A stretch of 64,000 nt of DNA, taken from NCBI RefSeq assembly GCF_963669205.1, contig NZ_OY769915.1, forward strand, positions 4,314,001 to 4,378,000, given 5' to 3'. Source of the stretch: an uncultured Roseibium sp. Its GTDB lineage: Bacteria; Pseudomonadota; Alphaproteobacteria; Rhizobiales; Stappiaceae. A program made the position numbers and the translations under genes. The notes beneath the pieces were generated by a model. The model made no database searches. It had not been told where the DNA came from and worked only from the letters and a program-made list of their open reading frames with translations. How positions within the stretch are numbered: the first letter of the stretch is position 1; every line of letters starts with the position of its first letter. This document shows positions 24,396-33,551 of this stretch, one piece after another.

Positions 24396-26225
24396 TTAGC
24401 CCAGCATTCCGCGACCGTGCCCAATTGAGGACTGCATCGTTTTGACCACGACAAACGCGTCCCGCAAATGACTTCGCTCAAAATCCGACAGGGATGATGG
24501 CTGCAGGAAGTTGTCCGGCTTCTGCCCCAGCTTGATAAGACCTGCCTGATGCAGCAGCCGGGTTTCCGCAATCAGATCATAGGCGTCCAGCAGATCGCTG
24601 CCCCCTGACTGGCTGAGTCGGCCGCTCGCGCGCGCCTCTAGCAGCCGCGCCTTGGTGTTCACGACGGTGATCTGACCCTGCAGCGCATAGATCCGCGCAA
24701 GGTCGATGATCGGCACCACACCGTTCAGCTTGGTATCCAGCGCATTCTTGTTTTCTCCGGAGCGTATCGTGGCCAAACCTCTGAGCAGGTTGAGTGGCGG
24801 ATGGTGCTTGAGCGAATTGCTGACCATGTGCGCCACGAAGATCGAGTTCGAAGCGGCGGCTTGCAGCGTTTCTTCCTGGAGATTTGCGAAAAGACGCTTG
24901 TCGCCGCCAATCGGCCGGAGATCGAACATCACCGAACTCAGCATCTGTGCTTCCGGATCCGGTTTCCGTATCCAGCCCTCGAAATAGCTTTTCCAGGCAC
25001 GAACCGGCTGGCACCAGCGCGGGTTCGTCGCCATCATGTCACCCGGGCAATAGACGTAGCCGCACGTATTCAGGCCATCGCAGACGAACCGGGCAAGATC
25101 TGCAAAATAGCCGTCCCTGTCGCCGTCGCTCACCGCATCATCTAGGAACAGGCAATTATCCTGGTCGCTGACGCCCGTCTGCTCCTGGCGCCCCTGGGAG
25201 CCGCAGGCAAGCCATAGATAGGGCACGGGAGGCGGACCCAGCGTCTCCTCCGCCAGAGCAAGCAGGCGGCGCGTTACCGTGTCCGCGATGTCTGTAATCA
25301 GCCGCGTGACCACCTCATGCGGACTGCCAGAGGCCACCAGCTGAAGCAGCAATCGCGGAATATGCGCGGTCACGGAAGCCATGTCTGCCGCCGTCTCCGC
25401 GCGGGAAATCTGACCGACCATGTCGGCCGAACTGATTGCCTGAAAGCGCGTCAGGTCGGTCTGCGTGACCATGCCGACCAAGCGGCCACTTTCGACAATC
25501 GGAATATGCCCGATCCGCCGTTCCATCATGAGATGCAGGATATCGGTCCCGATTGCGGAAGGTGCCAGCGCCACCGGCTCTTTCGTCATGACGTCGGCTA
25601 CACGCGTTGTTACCGGCAAACCTTCGGCAAGAACCTTTCCCGTCAGGTCCCGCGTGGTCACGATACCAAGCAATGTTTCTTGCCGGTCCGTCACGCACAG
25701 CGAGGAAATATGCACGTCGCGCATCGTGCGCGCGGCGTCCTTGACAGAGGCATCCGGGGCACAGGTGACAGGGTTGCGTGCCATCAGCGTATCTGCCAGC
25801 GTCGTGGCAAGGTCTTTGCTGCGGATGCTTGCCTTGCGCGCCCGGTCGAAAAATCGTGCGACGACCTGCTGTTCGTCCAAGAGTTTGCGGAAATCGGCCG
25901 GCGGCAGCATCAGGAGGACGGACGCTTCGTCTGCCTGGGCGGACGTGGCTGCCGCTCCATCTTTCAAAAGCCCCCGCTCGCCGAACGTGTTCCTGTGAAC
26001 AAGGTGGCTGACGACGACACTGTTTTCGTCCCGGATTTTTACCCCGCCTTCGTAAATGACGAAGAGGCCGGGCAGTTGTTCCCCGAACTTGTAGATGTGG
26101 GAATCTGCTTCGACGTGACGGACCTGGAACCGCTCGGCCAGCTTTTCCTGCACTTCGTGTGAAAGCGCATCATAGGGATGGAGTGATTTCAGAAACCCCA
26201 GAATCTGGCCAACAGTTAGGGACAT
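24396..26225 (-). CDS. cNMP-binding / CBS / DUF294 nucleotidyltransferase-like signalling protein
   Basis: 609 residues. Domain order: cyclic-nucleotide-binding fold (about 15-130), tandem CBS domains (about 145-265), DUF294 nucleotidyltransferase-like domain (about 290-430) with GSQGRQEQTGVSDQD at 342-356, and the DUF294 C-terminal substrate-binding helices (about 470-605). The GS...D-x-D arrangement matches GlnD-like nucleotidyltransferases, so D354 and D356 probably bind metal. This family sits beside acetate/cation symporters and is thought to regulate them. Downstream neighbours are the membrane protein and exonuclease. Confidence 0.9.
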   Translation of the reverse strand: MSLTVGQILGFLKSLHPYDALSHEVQEKLAERFQVRHVEADSHIYKFGEQLPGLFVIYEGGVKIRDENSVVVSHLVHRNTFGERGLLKDGAAATSAQADEASVLLMLPPADFRKLLDEQQVVARFFDRARKASIRSKDLATTLADTLMARNPVTCAPDASVKDAARTMRDVHISSLCVTDRQETLLGIVTTRDLTGKVLAEGLPVTTRVADVMTKEPVALAPSAIGTDILHLMMERRIGHIPIVESGRLVGMVTQTDLTRFQAISSADMVGQISRAETAADMASVTAHIPRLLLQLVASGSPHEVVTRLITDIADTVTRRLLALAEETLGPPPVPYLWLACGSQGRQEQTGVSDQDNCLFLDDAVSDGDRDGYFADLARFVCDGLNTCGYVYCPGDMMATNPRWCQPVRAWKSYFEGWIRKPDPEAQMLSSVMFDLRPIGGDKRLFANLQEETLQAAASNSIFVAHMVSNSLKHHPPLNLLRGLATIRSGENKNALDTKLNGVVPIIDLARIYALQGQITVVNTKARLLEARASGRLSQSGGSDLLDAYDLIAETRLLHQAGLIKLGQKPDNFLQPSSLSDFERSHLRDAFVVVKTMQSSIGHGRGMLG

Positions 26226-26246
26226 TCTACCCGCCTCGTCCTGACA

Positions 26247-26277
26247 GAAAATCCTGCCCGGCAGATGACCGGGCAGG
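26247..26277 (-). terminator. Terminator/attenuator between symporter and DUF294 gene
   Basis: Perfect 9-bp stem CCTGCCCGG/CCGGGCAGG with a 7-nt loop, followed on the minus strand by ATTTTCTG. The short T-run suggests partial termination after the symporter gene. Confidence 0.65.
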
Positions 26278-26328
26278 ACTGGATCTTAGGTAGGACGGCG
26301 GCTGGAGACCAGCCGCCGGCCGAATTGA

Positions 26329-28116
26329 TCAGTGGTCCTGCGCGACGCCGGCACCGCGCGGGATGCGGACGCTTTCCACCAGATCCTTGATCGCCTGCGG
26401 CGTTTCCTTGCTCATGCCGGTGACGACATAGGCGACCAGGAAATTCACCACCGCGCCGATTGCCCCGAAGGACGTCGACTTGATCGGTCCGAGCAACGGA
26501 TCGGCATCCGTGAAGGTGTTGGTGCCCGGGATGAAGAACCAGCCCTTGTGCAGGAAGATGTAGACCAGTGTCACGATCAGGCCTGCCAGCATGCCTGCGA
26601 CGGCACCGGTGTTGTTGATGCGGGTCGAGAAGATCCCCATCATCAGCGCCGGGAAGATCGAGGCTGCCGCCAGCCCGAAGGCGAGTGCCACGGTTTGAGC
26701 GGCAAAGCCCGGCGGATTGAGCCCCAGATAGGTCGCCACGACAATGGCGACCGCCATCGCAATCCTGGCCGACAGGAGTTCACCCTTCTCCGAGATCTGT
26801 GGGTTGAAGGCACCCTTGATCAGGTCATGACTGACCGCCGACGAAATCGCCAGCAGCAATCCGGCAGCCGTCGACAGCGCTGCGGCAAGACCGCCTGCTG
26901 CCACCAGACCGATGACCCAACTTGGCAGGTTTGCAATCTCCGGATTGGCAAGCACCAGAATGTCGCGATTGAACTTTGTCAGTTCATTGCCTTCCCAGCC
27001 TTTCTCGGCGGCAAGGGTCTGCATTTCGGCATTCTGGTCGTTGTAGTACTGGATCTTGCCGTCGCCGTTCTTGTCTTCCCAGTCGAGGAGACCCGTCTTC
27101 TGCCAGGTATCCATCCAGTCATACTTCGGATCCTCTGCGATCGTTTCCACCGCGACGGCTCCGCCGTTGATCCCGCCGTTCGGCCACATCATCTCGGTGA
27201 TGTTGAGGCGCGCCATGGCACCGACAGCCGGAGCAGTCAGATAAAGCAGGGCGATGAAGACCAGCGTCCAGCCCGCCGACCAGCGTGCGTCGGAAACCTT
27301 CGGCACGGTGAAGAACCGCATGATCACATGCGGCAGACCGGCGGTGCCGATCATCAGCGACAGCGTGAACAGAACCATGTTCAGCGTATTTGAGTGGTGC
27401 GCCGTGTAGGAACTGAACCCGAGTTCCGTGACCACCTGGTCCAGCTTTGTCAGCAGCGGAACGCCGCTGGCAGCGTCATTCCCGAACAGGCCGAGGCCCG
27501 GGATCGGGTTGCCCGTCAGTTGAAGCGAGATGAAGATCGCCGGAATGGTGTAGGCCGTGATCAAGACCACATATTGCGCGACCTGCGTATAAGTCACACC
27601 CTTCATGCCGCCAAAGACGGCATAGGCGAAGACGACGCAGGCGCCGATCAGGAGACCGGTCGTGTTGTCGACCTCAAGGAAACGCCCGAAGGCGACACCG
27701 ACGCCGGTCATCTGCCCGATCACGTAGGTCGTCGAGGCAACGATCAGGCAGACAACGGCGACGATACGCGCGGTCTGGCTATAGAACCTGTCACCGATGA
27801 ACTCCGAAACGGTGAACTTGCCGAACTTGCGCAGGTAAGGGGCAAGCAGCAGCGCCAGCAGAACGTAACCACCGGTCCAGCCCATCAGGAAGGAGCTGTT
27901 GTCGTAGCCGGTGAAAGCGATCAGGCCCGCCATGGAGATGAACGAGGCCGCCGACATCCAGTCAGCTGCGGTCGCCATGCCGTTAGTGACCGGGTGCACA
28001 CCGCGTCCGGCGGCGTAGAATTCCGAGGTCGAGCCCGCGCGAGCCCAGATCGCGATGCCTATGTAGAGCGCAAAGGAGCCGCCCACAAACAGCAGGTTGA
28101 TAGTAAACTGATCCAT
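26329..28116 (-). CDS. Sodium/solute symporter, VC_2705/ActP type
   Basis: 595 residues, SSS family with about 13 transmembrane helices. It starts DQFTINLLFVGGSFALYIGIAIWARAGSTSEFYAAGRGVHP and contains GMATAADWMSAASFISMAGL, both typical of acetate permease ActP and relatives. A long polar insert (about 305-390, DPKYDWMDTWQKTGLLDWEDK) marks the VC_2705 subfamily. Probably imports acetate or another short carboxylate with Na+. DUF4212 lies upstream by 12 bp, the standard small partner. Confidence 0.92.
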   Translation of the reverse strand: MDQFTINLLFVGGSFALYIGIAIWARAGSTSEFYAAGRGVHPVTNGMATAADWMSAASFISMAGLIAFTGYDNSSFLMGWTGGYVLLALLLAPYLRKFGKFTVSEFIGDRFYSQTARIVAVVCLIVASTTYVIGQMTGVGVAFGRFLEVDNTTGLLIGACVVFAYAVFGGMKGVTYTQVAQYVVLITAYTIPAIFISLQLTGNPIPGLGLFGNDAASGVPLLTKLDQVVTELGFSSYTAHHSNTLNMVLFTLSLMIGTAGLPHVIMRFFTVPKVSDARWSAGWTLVFIALLYLTAPAVGAMARLNITEMMWPNGGINGGAVAVETIAEDPKYDWMDTWQKTGLLDWEDKNGDGKIQYYNDQNAEMQTLAAEKGWEGNELTKFNRDILVLANPEIANLPSWVIGLVAAGGLAAALSTAAGLLLAISSAVSHDLIKGAFNPQISEKGELLSARIAMAVAIVVATYLGLNPPGFAAQTVALAFGLAAASIFPALMMGIFSTRINNTGAVAGMLAGLIVTLVYIFLHKGWFFIPGTNTFTDADPLLGPIKSTSFGAIGAVVNFLVAYVVTGMSKETPQAIKDLVESVRIPRGAGVAQDH

Positions 28117-28128
28117 CTGTTCAGGCCC

Positions 28129-28389
28129 CTATTCTTCGTCGACACCGTGGTCGCGATCGACCCTGTTCATCCAGAACGCGTAAAAGAAAATGATCGCGAG
28201 AAAGACAAGGATTGATCCCTGCTGCGCGAACCAGAAGCCCAAATCCGTCCCGCCGACGGAAATCCCGCTCAAGAGAGGGCGCAGCAGGATGCCGAACCCG
28301 AAAGAAACCAGCGCCCAAATGACGAGGCTGATCGATATGATCCGCATGTTTGCAGACCAGTATCCATTGTTGGATGAGTTTTCGGACAT
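28129..28389 (-). CDS. DUF4212 small symporter subunit
   Basis: 86 residues from the ATG at 28389 (GGAGGAGACGCC upstream). Two transmembrane helices (about 13-37 and 50-75), with the conserved YWSANMRIISISLVIWALVSFG and GFWFAQQGSILVFLAIIFFYA pattern of DUF4212. The family pairs with VC_2705-type symporters, where it is presumed to be an essential or stabilising subunit. It ends 12 bp before the symporter gene. Confidence 0.9.
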   Translation of the reverse strand: MSENSSNNGYWSANMRIISISLVIWALVSFGFGILLRPLLSGISVGGTDLGFWFAQQGSILVFLAIIFFYAFWMNRVDRDHGVDEE

Positions 28390-29253
28390 GGCGTCTCCTC
28401 CACTTCGTCCTGCTGAATGCAAGGGCCATTGATGCGTGCGGCTCCCTGCTACTCCTTCGATTAGTTCTGCCTCCAACGGAATCTCCCGCGCCGCACAAAA
28501 GACGACAGCGAGACCTTGGAGTGAGGCTGGGGAAAATTCTTGATCCGCTTGGAGCGGAAATTGACCGGCGGCTCTACGAACCGAACACAGACAGATTCCC
28601 GGCAAGACAAACCAGACGATTTACTCCGAAGCTGCTTCGAAAAATCGAAAAATCTGCCTCACTAGACTTTTCAATCGAAAAACAACTATATTGAGCAAGA
28701 CTGAATTGATCAGAATTGAGTTCGAGACACTAGCAGCGCCTTTTTCGTTTACAACACTACTTACGAATTACGCTACTTAGGTATAATCATACGTATGAGT
28801 ACTATTATTCTGACGGATTAATACATATGTATGAATGTCAAAATCCGCAGAATCCTCCCGTTTCGGGGGTATGCGCCCATCTGCACACGCCGCCTTGTGC
28901 CGATAAGCAACCTGCAAAAAGCCGGTCAGAAACAGGACTCGAGCCTGCGTATTCAACCAATTGATAATGCACTGCAATATATCCTCGATCATGACCTGCG
29001 ATCATCGCACACAGACGGATGGTTTTGAGATCGGAGGTTCCGCACCGGTTTTCAGCTTGAAGGGCGGCACAAATGCATTGTCGAAAGAAACACGCAGGCG
29101 CAGCCAGCAGATCCGGTTGAGTGGCGGCACACAGTATTTTGATCGCGGCGGCAGTCGACTGCGGTATCAAACCTGAATAACTGAAACGAGGCGATGGTAT
29201 CGGCGGGAAACCACCCGCAGGGCTCGGAGCCATTTTTGATTTGAGCTTGTTTC
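28390..29253. other. 864-bp divergent intergenic region
   Basis: No supported gene. The left part (28390-28700) is the 5' region of the symporter operon. The middle (28700-28840) is AT-rich and contains two palindromes. A 65-codon plus-strand frame from 28831 and an overlapping minus-strand frame lack ribosome-binding sites or recognisable domains. Possible role: long promoter region for the symporter operon and the TlpA gene. Confidence 0.5.
28787..28831. promoter_or_regulatory. Two spaced palindromes, possible operator pair
   Basis: TCATACGTATGA (28787-28798) is a perfect 12-bp palindrome and TACATATGTA (28822-28831) a perfect 10-bp palindrome. They share CATAYGTATGA with centres 34 bp apart, about three helical turns, in an AT-rich region. 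A dimeric regulator binding both is plausible; no regulator is adjacent. Confidence 0.35.
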
Positions 29254-29799
29254 ATGCGTTCATCACTGACGACATTCCTGGTCCTGATCGGCAGCTTTGT
29301 CGTTGTGGCAAATCTTTATCCCCTGCTCTTCAGCACGGATTTGCCACCCGGCCGGTTCACCATGCTGGAAACACCGCGAGAATTGCCCGAAACACCTTTT
29401 TCGGATGCGGCGGGCAATCCTCTAAGCCTCAAGGATTTTGAAGGGGCTTATCTGGTCGTGAACGTCTGGGCCACCTGGTGTGAACCCTGCCGTGAGGAAA
29501 TGCCCGCACTGGATCAACTCGCACGCGATCTGGGCAACCGGAACATTCGTGTGATGCCGATCTCCATCGACACGACCGGTGCCGGCAACATTGAAAGCTT
29601 CTACCGGCTCCACAAACTGACGGACCTTCCCGTCTATATGGACCCGTTGCAGAACTCCATGCGCAGTTTCAATGTCTTCGGCATTCCAACAACGGTTCTG
29701 GTCGATCCGGACGGCCGTGAAATCGGACGCATGGTCGGGCCGGCGAAATGGGACAGCCCCGAAACCCTGGAGCAATTGTCCAGGCTTTTGGGATCCTAG
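29254..29799 (+). CDS. TlpA-family thioredoxin-like protein
   Basis: 181 residues. An N-terminal signal anchor (TTFLVLIGSFVVVANLYPLLF) precedes a thioredoxin fold with WCEPC (C76, C79) and the cis-proline FGIPTTVLVD. This is a periplasmic, membrane-tethered thiol reductase, of the type used in cytochrome c maturation or cysteine-protein repair. It stands alone. The exact client cannot be inferred. Confidence 0.9.
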   Translation: MRSSLTTFLVLIGSFVVVANLYPLLFSTDLPPGRFTMLETPRELPETPFSDAAGNPLSLKDFEGAYLVVNVWATWCEPCREEMPALDQLARDLGNRNIRVMPISIDTTGAGNIESFYRLHKLTDLPVYMDPLQNSMRSFNVFGIPTTVLVDPDGREIGRMVGPAKWDSPETLEQLSRLLGS

Positions 29800-30031
29800 C
29801 GCATACGCCCCGGAACGGGTTCGCACACTGCTTTCAAAAAGGCAGCCAACTTTGAACCCTTCCCGCGCGAATCGGGAAAAATACATTTATAGTTGTATCT
29901 AGGTTGCAGGCCGAAATCGCACTGCGAGGCCGAAGACAATTCTCATTGACCGGCATTGGCAAACATTATAAACATTTGGTTAATTTAAAAGTAAGAATTG
30001 TGTTTAGACATAGCAATAAGAGGGAACCCCC

Positions 30032-30691
30032 ATGCTAAGAAGCGTAATTGCCGGAGCGGCGCTGCTCATTTTCGGCGTTTCGGTTGCAACGTCCGCGACC
30101 GTGGTCGAACAATACAACGTGATGAGCTACGCACCCAACAAACACAGCCTCTACATGAACGGTCTGAGCTACCATTTTCAGCCCGGCGCCATGTTCACCA
30201 GGTACAGCGACAATACAGGATCGCTGACCGGCAAAGCCACGAACAATGTTGGCGACGGCTATGACGTGAAGCTGAGCTTTGCGAACTTCAGAAACTGGAC
30301 GCAACAAACAGCGGCGGGTCTGGACGCGAAGGGAAAAAACAAGGGCGACGAAACAACCTGGACCTTCATGGACCTCGTGGACGTCTCCACGCTTACAGGC
30401 GTTGGCACGTTTACGAGCATGTATGAACTGCTCATGAAACCGCAGAACGGTCCCTACACATTCCAGTATGGCGTTGGCGCGAACGACAAGCAGAGCGGCG
30501 TGCTCGGACTTTCGGGATGGTTCTTCACCAAGGGACCGAACGGCGGACCGGGAGCACCGTGCGGCAACGGATCGGTTTGCGATTTCAACCTGAAAATGAG
30601 CGTCGTACCGCTGCCGGCAGGCATCGCGCTGCTCCCGGTCGGTCTTGTTGTCTTGGCAGGAATGCGGATGCGCAGACGCAGGTCAGCCTGA
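30032..30691 (+). CDS. VPLPA-CTERM surface protein (exosortase substrate)
   Basis: 219 residues with a Sec signal peptide (LRSVIAGAALLIFGVSVATSA) and a C-terminal sorting tail: VVPLPAGIALL, a hydrophobic helix, then the basic RMRRRRSA. This tripartite tail is the VPLPA-CTERM form recognised by exosortases. The mature protein is Gly/Asn-rich and likely beta-structured. It should be exported, cleaved and attached or released at the surface, perhaps with exopolysaccharide. No exosortase gene lies in this window. It ends at a terminator shared with the opposing gene. Confidence 0.88.
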   Translation: MLRSVIAGAALLIFGVSVATSATVVEQYNVMSYAPNKHSLYMNGLSYHFQPGAMFTRYSDNTGSLTGKATNNVGDGYDVKLSFANFRNWTQQTAAGLDAKGKNKGDETTWTFMDLVDVSTLTGVGTFTSMYELLMKPQNGPYTFQYGVGANDKQSGVLGLSGWFFTKGPNGGPGAPCGNGSVCDFNLKMSVVPLPAGIALLPVGLVVLAGMRMRRRRSA

Positions 30692-30725
30692 CCCGGGTTT
30701 GCCAGCCGATATGGCGAATTAAAGT

Positions 30726-33059
30726 TCAAACCGGGCCATTTGGCCCGGTTTTTTGATTGGGCATGAGACAGGTTTCCGTAGAGACCTGGGCCGGCCCGTC
30801 GCAGACCTCGGCATTCTCTCTCTCAACACCGGGACCGTCCGGCAGCGCCTCATCGTCCAGCCCGGTTATCACCCGCACCACCACCGTCTCGCACAGGCTG
30901 GCAATCGCCTCGGCCGCCGCAACCGCACCGTTTCCCGCAAGGTATTGCCCGATACCTGCGTGCGCAGAACGCATCTGCGCGCGCTGTTCCCGATCCAGCA
31001 TCCGGTCGAGCGCGCTCTTGAGGCCGAAGTCGGCTCTGTGCCGCACCATGTCGCCGAGCCCCCTGGCCACGGCAAAACGCGCCCGGAGTATCTGCCTATC
31101 CTGCTGTGCATGCTCGTTGGGCACCCAGACGGTCGGAAGCCCTTCCGCCATATGTTCGGTGAACGTGTTGTAGCCGGCTGCGGCAACCGCAAAGTCGAAC
31201 GCGCTCAGAAACTTGCCGAATGGATATTCCGTGAGCCGCTTGACACCTGCCGGTAGGTCGGACTTCGCCCCTGCGATACGCCATTCGGCAACGGCTGCCC
31301 CGACGCCCGCGCGTCCGTGAAGATGGGCAAGCGTCCGGGCCGTCATGCGCCCGGTATCGCTGTTGTTGCCTGAGCCCAGCGCAACAAGCACGTTCATATG
31401 CCCCGGATCCAGACCGAGCCGTGCGCAGGCGGCCTGCCGGTCCAAAAGCTGGTTCCCGTCCAGAAGCCTCACGGGAGGCACCGGCAGCGCCTCGTGCCGG
31501 TAATCCACGGTTGGCCCGTCATCGCGAGCCCAGGCCAACTCACCCGGTTCCACGACGAGATCAAATGCCGCGCCGCGTTCCAGGGCGTCCAGATCACGAT
31601 TCGGCCCCCAGAAGGCGCGCCGGATCCACACCCGTGCCATATCGGGGCAGCTCTCCATCGCCCTCATGAGACCCAGGAACGGAACATTGCCATCAAACAC
31701 CACGGCACTTGGCCGGTAGAAGTCCAGCGCAGCGGTCAAGGCATCCGAAAGCGCCACGTCCCAGTGTTCCTTGCGCTCGCCGTAAGCCGAATGATACGGC
31801 AGATGCTCACCGGCATATCCATGGGCATGGACGATGTCGACAGCCTTGGAGTGGCTCACAAATACCGGTGTGAGGCGGGACGGCAGGCGCTGCGCGATCG
31901 CAAGCTGGCGCGTCAGGTGCCCCAGTCCTATCCCGTTGGTCGAATAAAAAAGCACCCGCCTTGGGCGAGCCGCGTGAACTGCCGGTGCATAAGGATTGTC
32001 GCGTGGCTTGCCGATAAGCTTCCGTATTCTGGAAACTGCGGCCTGCGGCAGGAACAGCTTCTCGACCAGTTCCTTTCCGCTGGCACGCAGGTCGGTGCCG
32101 AGAGACGGGTTTTCGTGAAATTCCAGCGCGCGCTGGGCGATCTCGGAAGGACGTCCGTAGATCGCTGTTCCGGCGAATACGGATCTGTATTCGGGCTCGA
32201 GAAAGGGAACGACACCGCTGCACAGCGCATAAAGAACTTCCACCGGACACGGGTCATCCGCCGCCTGACCGTCATGGGCCAGGATATCGACCTTGCCGAG
32301 AAACTCGCAAAACCCGACTTGATCAGCCGGCCAGATTTCGACGGGTGCTGGCTGCGGCCACGGAGGGCGCTCGGCCTGCGGGGGCGCAAGCAGCCGCCAT
32401 TGAACATTGGCAGCGCGGAATGCGCGTGCCCCTGCCTCCACGGACAGCATCCAGGGTCCTGACCGCGCACGCGCATAGTGTCCCATTCCAACCGTGGGCC
32501 GGGCACGCTCAACCCCTTCGCTGCGCACAACACCCGTGGGAGGCACGGTTGGCAGCCAGTCGACGCCGGTTGCCGGCCAATGCGGCGCGCAGGAGGACAG
32601 GGCATCCCTGCAAATCCGTGTTGTGGGAGCCCAGACCACCGGCCCGCCAAGCACCTCTGCGGCGTGTTCCGCAATGCGGTCAAGTTGTCCGGGTTTCAAC
32701 GACACGAAGCCGGCCGGCCGTTCGAGCGTCACGATACGATGGTCTGCCGTGATCGAACACACGTTGCCGATGGGCAATGCGAAAAGCCGGGCATCGAGCC
32801 CGAGTGCGAGCGCACACTCGGCGCGCAGGCCGGGTGCGAGCCGTTTCACACGGCCATCCTCAAACAGCCTGTTCCAGGTAGCGTCGATCGAGTAGGGGTC
32901 CACCTTGATCTCGGCAGGCGCAACCGGAAGCACACCGACCCGGTACCCCGCATCGGCAAGTCCCTCGATCATCGCGGCGTGGCAAGGTGCTGCGACATCC
33001 CCGATACGGATGTCGGCCAGAACACATACATCAAGCCGCAAGGCGGAAGACCGTGACAA
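30726..33059 (-). CDS. Large two-domain glycosyltransferase-like protein
   Basis: 777 residues. The C-terminal half (about 370-720) is a MurG/GT28-like GT-B fold: FYSTNGIGLGHLTRQLAIAQ for the N-lobe start and GYNTFTEHMAEGLPTVWVPN for the sugar-nucleotide pocket. The N-terminal half (about 1-360) also looks like a GT-B glycosyltransferase (VEVLYALCSGVVPFLEPEYRSVF). The protein is roughly twice normal size, probably a fusion of two transferases. The start is uncertain: the first codon is TTG at 33059 with a weak ribosome-binding site. Likely function is glycan assembly; acceptor unknown. Confidence 0.8.
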   Translation of the reverse strand: MSRSSALRLDVCVLADIRIGDVAAPCHAAMIEGLADAGYRVGVLPVAPAEIKVDPYSIDATWNRLFEDGRVKRLAPGLRAECALALGLDARLFALPIGNVCSITADHRIVTLERPAGFVSLKPGQLDRIAEHAAEVLGGPVVWAPTTRICRDALSSCAPHWPATGVDWLPTVPPTGVVRSEGVERARPTVGMGHYARARSGPWMLSVEAGARAFRAANVQWRLLAPPQAERPPWPQPAPVEIWPADQVGFCEFLGKVDILAHDGQAADDPCPVEVLYALCSGVVPFLEPEYRSVFAGTAIYGRPSEIAQRALEFHENPSLGTDLRASGKELVEKLFLPQAAVSRIRKLIGKPRDNPYAPAVHAARPRRVLFYSTNGIGLGHLTRQLAIAQRLPSRLTPVFVSHSKAVDIVHAHGYAGEHLPYHSAYGERKEHWDVALSDALTAALDFYRPSAVVFDGNVPFLGLMRAMESCPDMARVWIRRAFWGPNRDLDALERGAAFDLVVEPGELAWARDDGPTVDYRHEALPVPPVRLLDGNQLLDRQAACARLGLDPGHMNVLVALGSGNNSDTGRMTARTLAHLHGRAGVGAAVAEWRIAGAKSDLPAGVKRLTEYPFGKFLSAFDFAVAAAGYNTFTEHMAEGLPTVWVPNEHAQQDRQILRARFAVARGLGDMVRHRADFGLKSALDRMLDREQRAQMRSAHAGIGQYLAGNGAVAAAEAIASLCETVVVRVITGLDDEALPDGPGVERENAEVCDGPAQVSTETCLMPNQKTGPNGPV
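30729..30754 (+). terminator. Rho-independent terminator inside the opposing gene's 3' end
   Basis: 9-bp stem AACCGGGCC/GGCCCGGTT around ATTT, followed by a T-run. On the minus strand the same bases encode the last residues (KTGPNGPV) of the glycosyltransferase, so the hairpin is also coding. Confidence 0.88.
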
Positions 33060-33073
33060 TTACGACTATCCGG

Positions 33074-33535
33074 TCAGGCAGCGCGGCATGTCAGGCCCGA
33101 ACGGAACGAGGCCTGGCCGCGGGGCCCGAACTTGATGCCCGTCAGCGACGTGTTCCCGCCGCGGCCGCGCGTTTTGATGGTCACGATGTAGATGCCGTCG
33201 CGCCCCGAATTCCTCAACACCCCGTCTGATCCGGGCGACAGCTGCAGGTAGGCATCAAGCGTGACGGTTTGCGTCTGTCCGTCCGCGGTTCTGCGCCTGG
33301 AAGGAATGGGGGCGAAACTGTTCGAGCTTCTCCTGCATTCGACCGCAGAGGTTATTCGGCCGCTGTAGCGCAGGATGCGCGTTCCGTCCGACGTCCGGGT
33401 TACCTGCCGGAATCCCTGCTTTTTCAGACGGGCGACTTCCTCTTCGATGGACACGTCGGGACGGTTGACCGAGGAACTGACACAGCCTGTCAGGAACACC
33501 GTCAGGACGATTAGAGCTGCAATGCTTTTGACCAT
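33074..33535 (-). CDS. Small lipoprotein
   Basis: 153 residues with a type II signal peptide and lipobox LTGC (Cys at about 18), so it is lipid-anchored. The mature part has a basic segment (SSNSFAPIPSRRRTADGQTQ) and several strand-like stretches (VTLDAYLQLSPGSDG, GIYIVTIKT). No known domain recognised. It lies between the caspase-like gene (16 bp upstream) and the glycosyltransferase gene (14 bp downstream), suggesting one operon. Confidence 0.78.
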   Translation of the reverse strand: MVKSIAALIVLTVFLTGCVSSSVNRPDVSIEEEVARLKKQGFRQVTRTSDGTRILRYSGRITSAVECRRSSNSFAPIPSRRRTADGQTQTVTLDAYLQLSPGSDGVLRNSGRDGIYIVTIKTRGRGGNTSLTGIKFGPRGQASFRSGLTCRAA

Positions 33536-33551
33536 TGGAATCCCGCCTCTC

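Noticed and set aside
28831..29028. 65-codon plus-strand frame in the symporter/TlpA intergenic region
   Set aside because: Its ATG lies within a palindrome, no RBS and no recognisable features.
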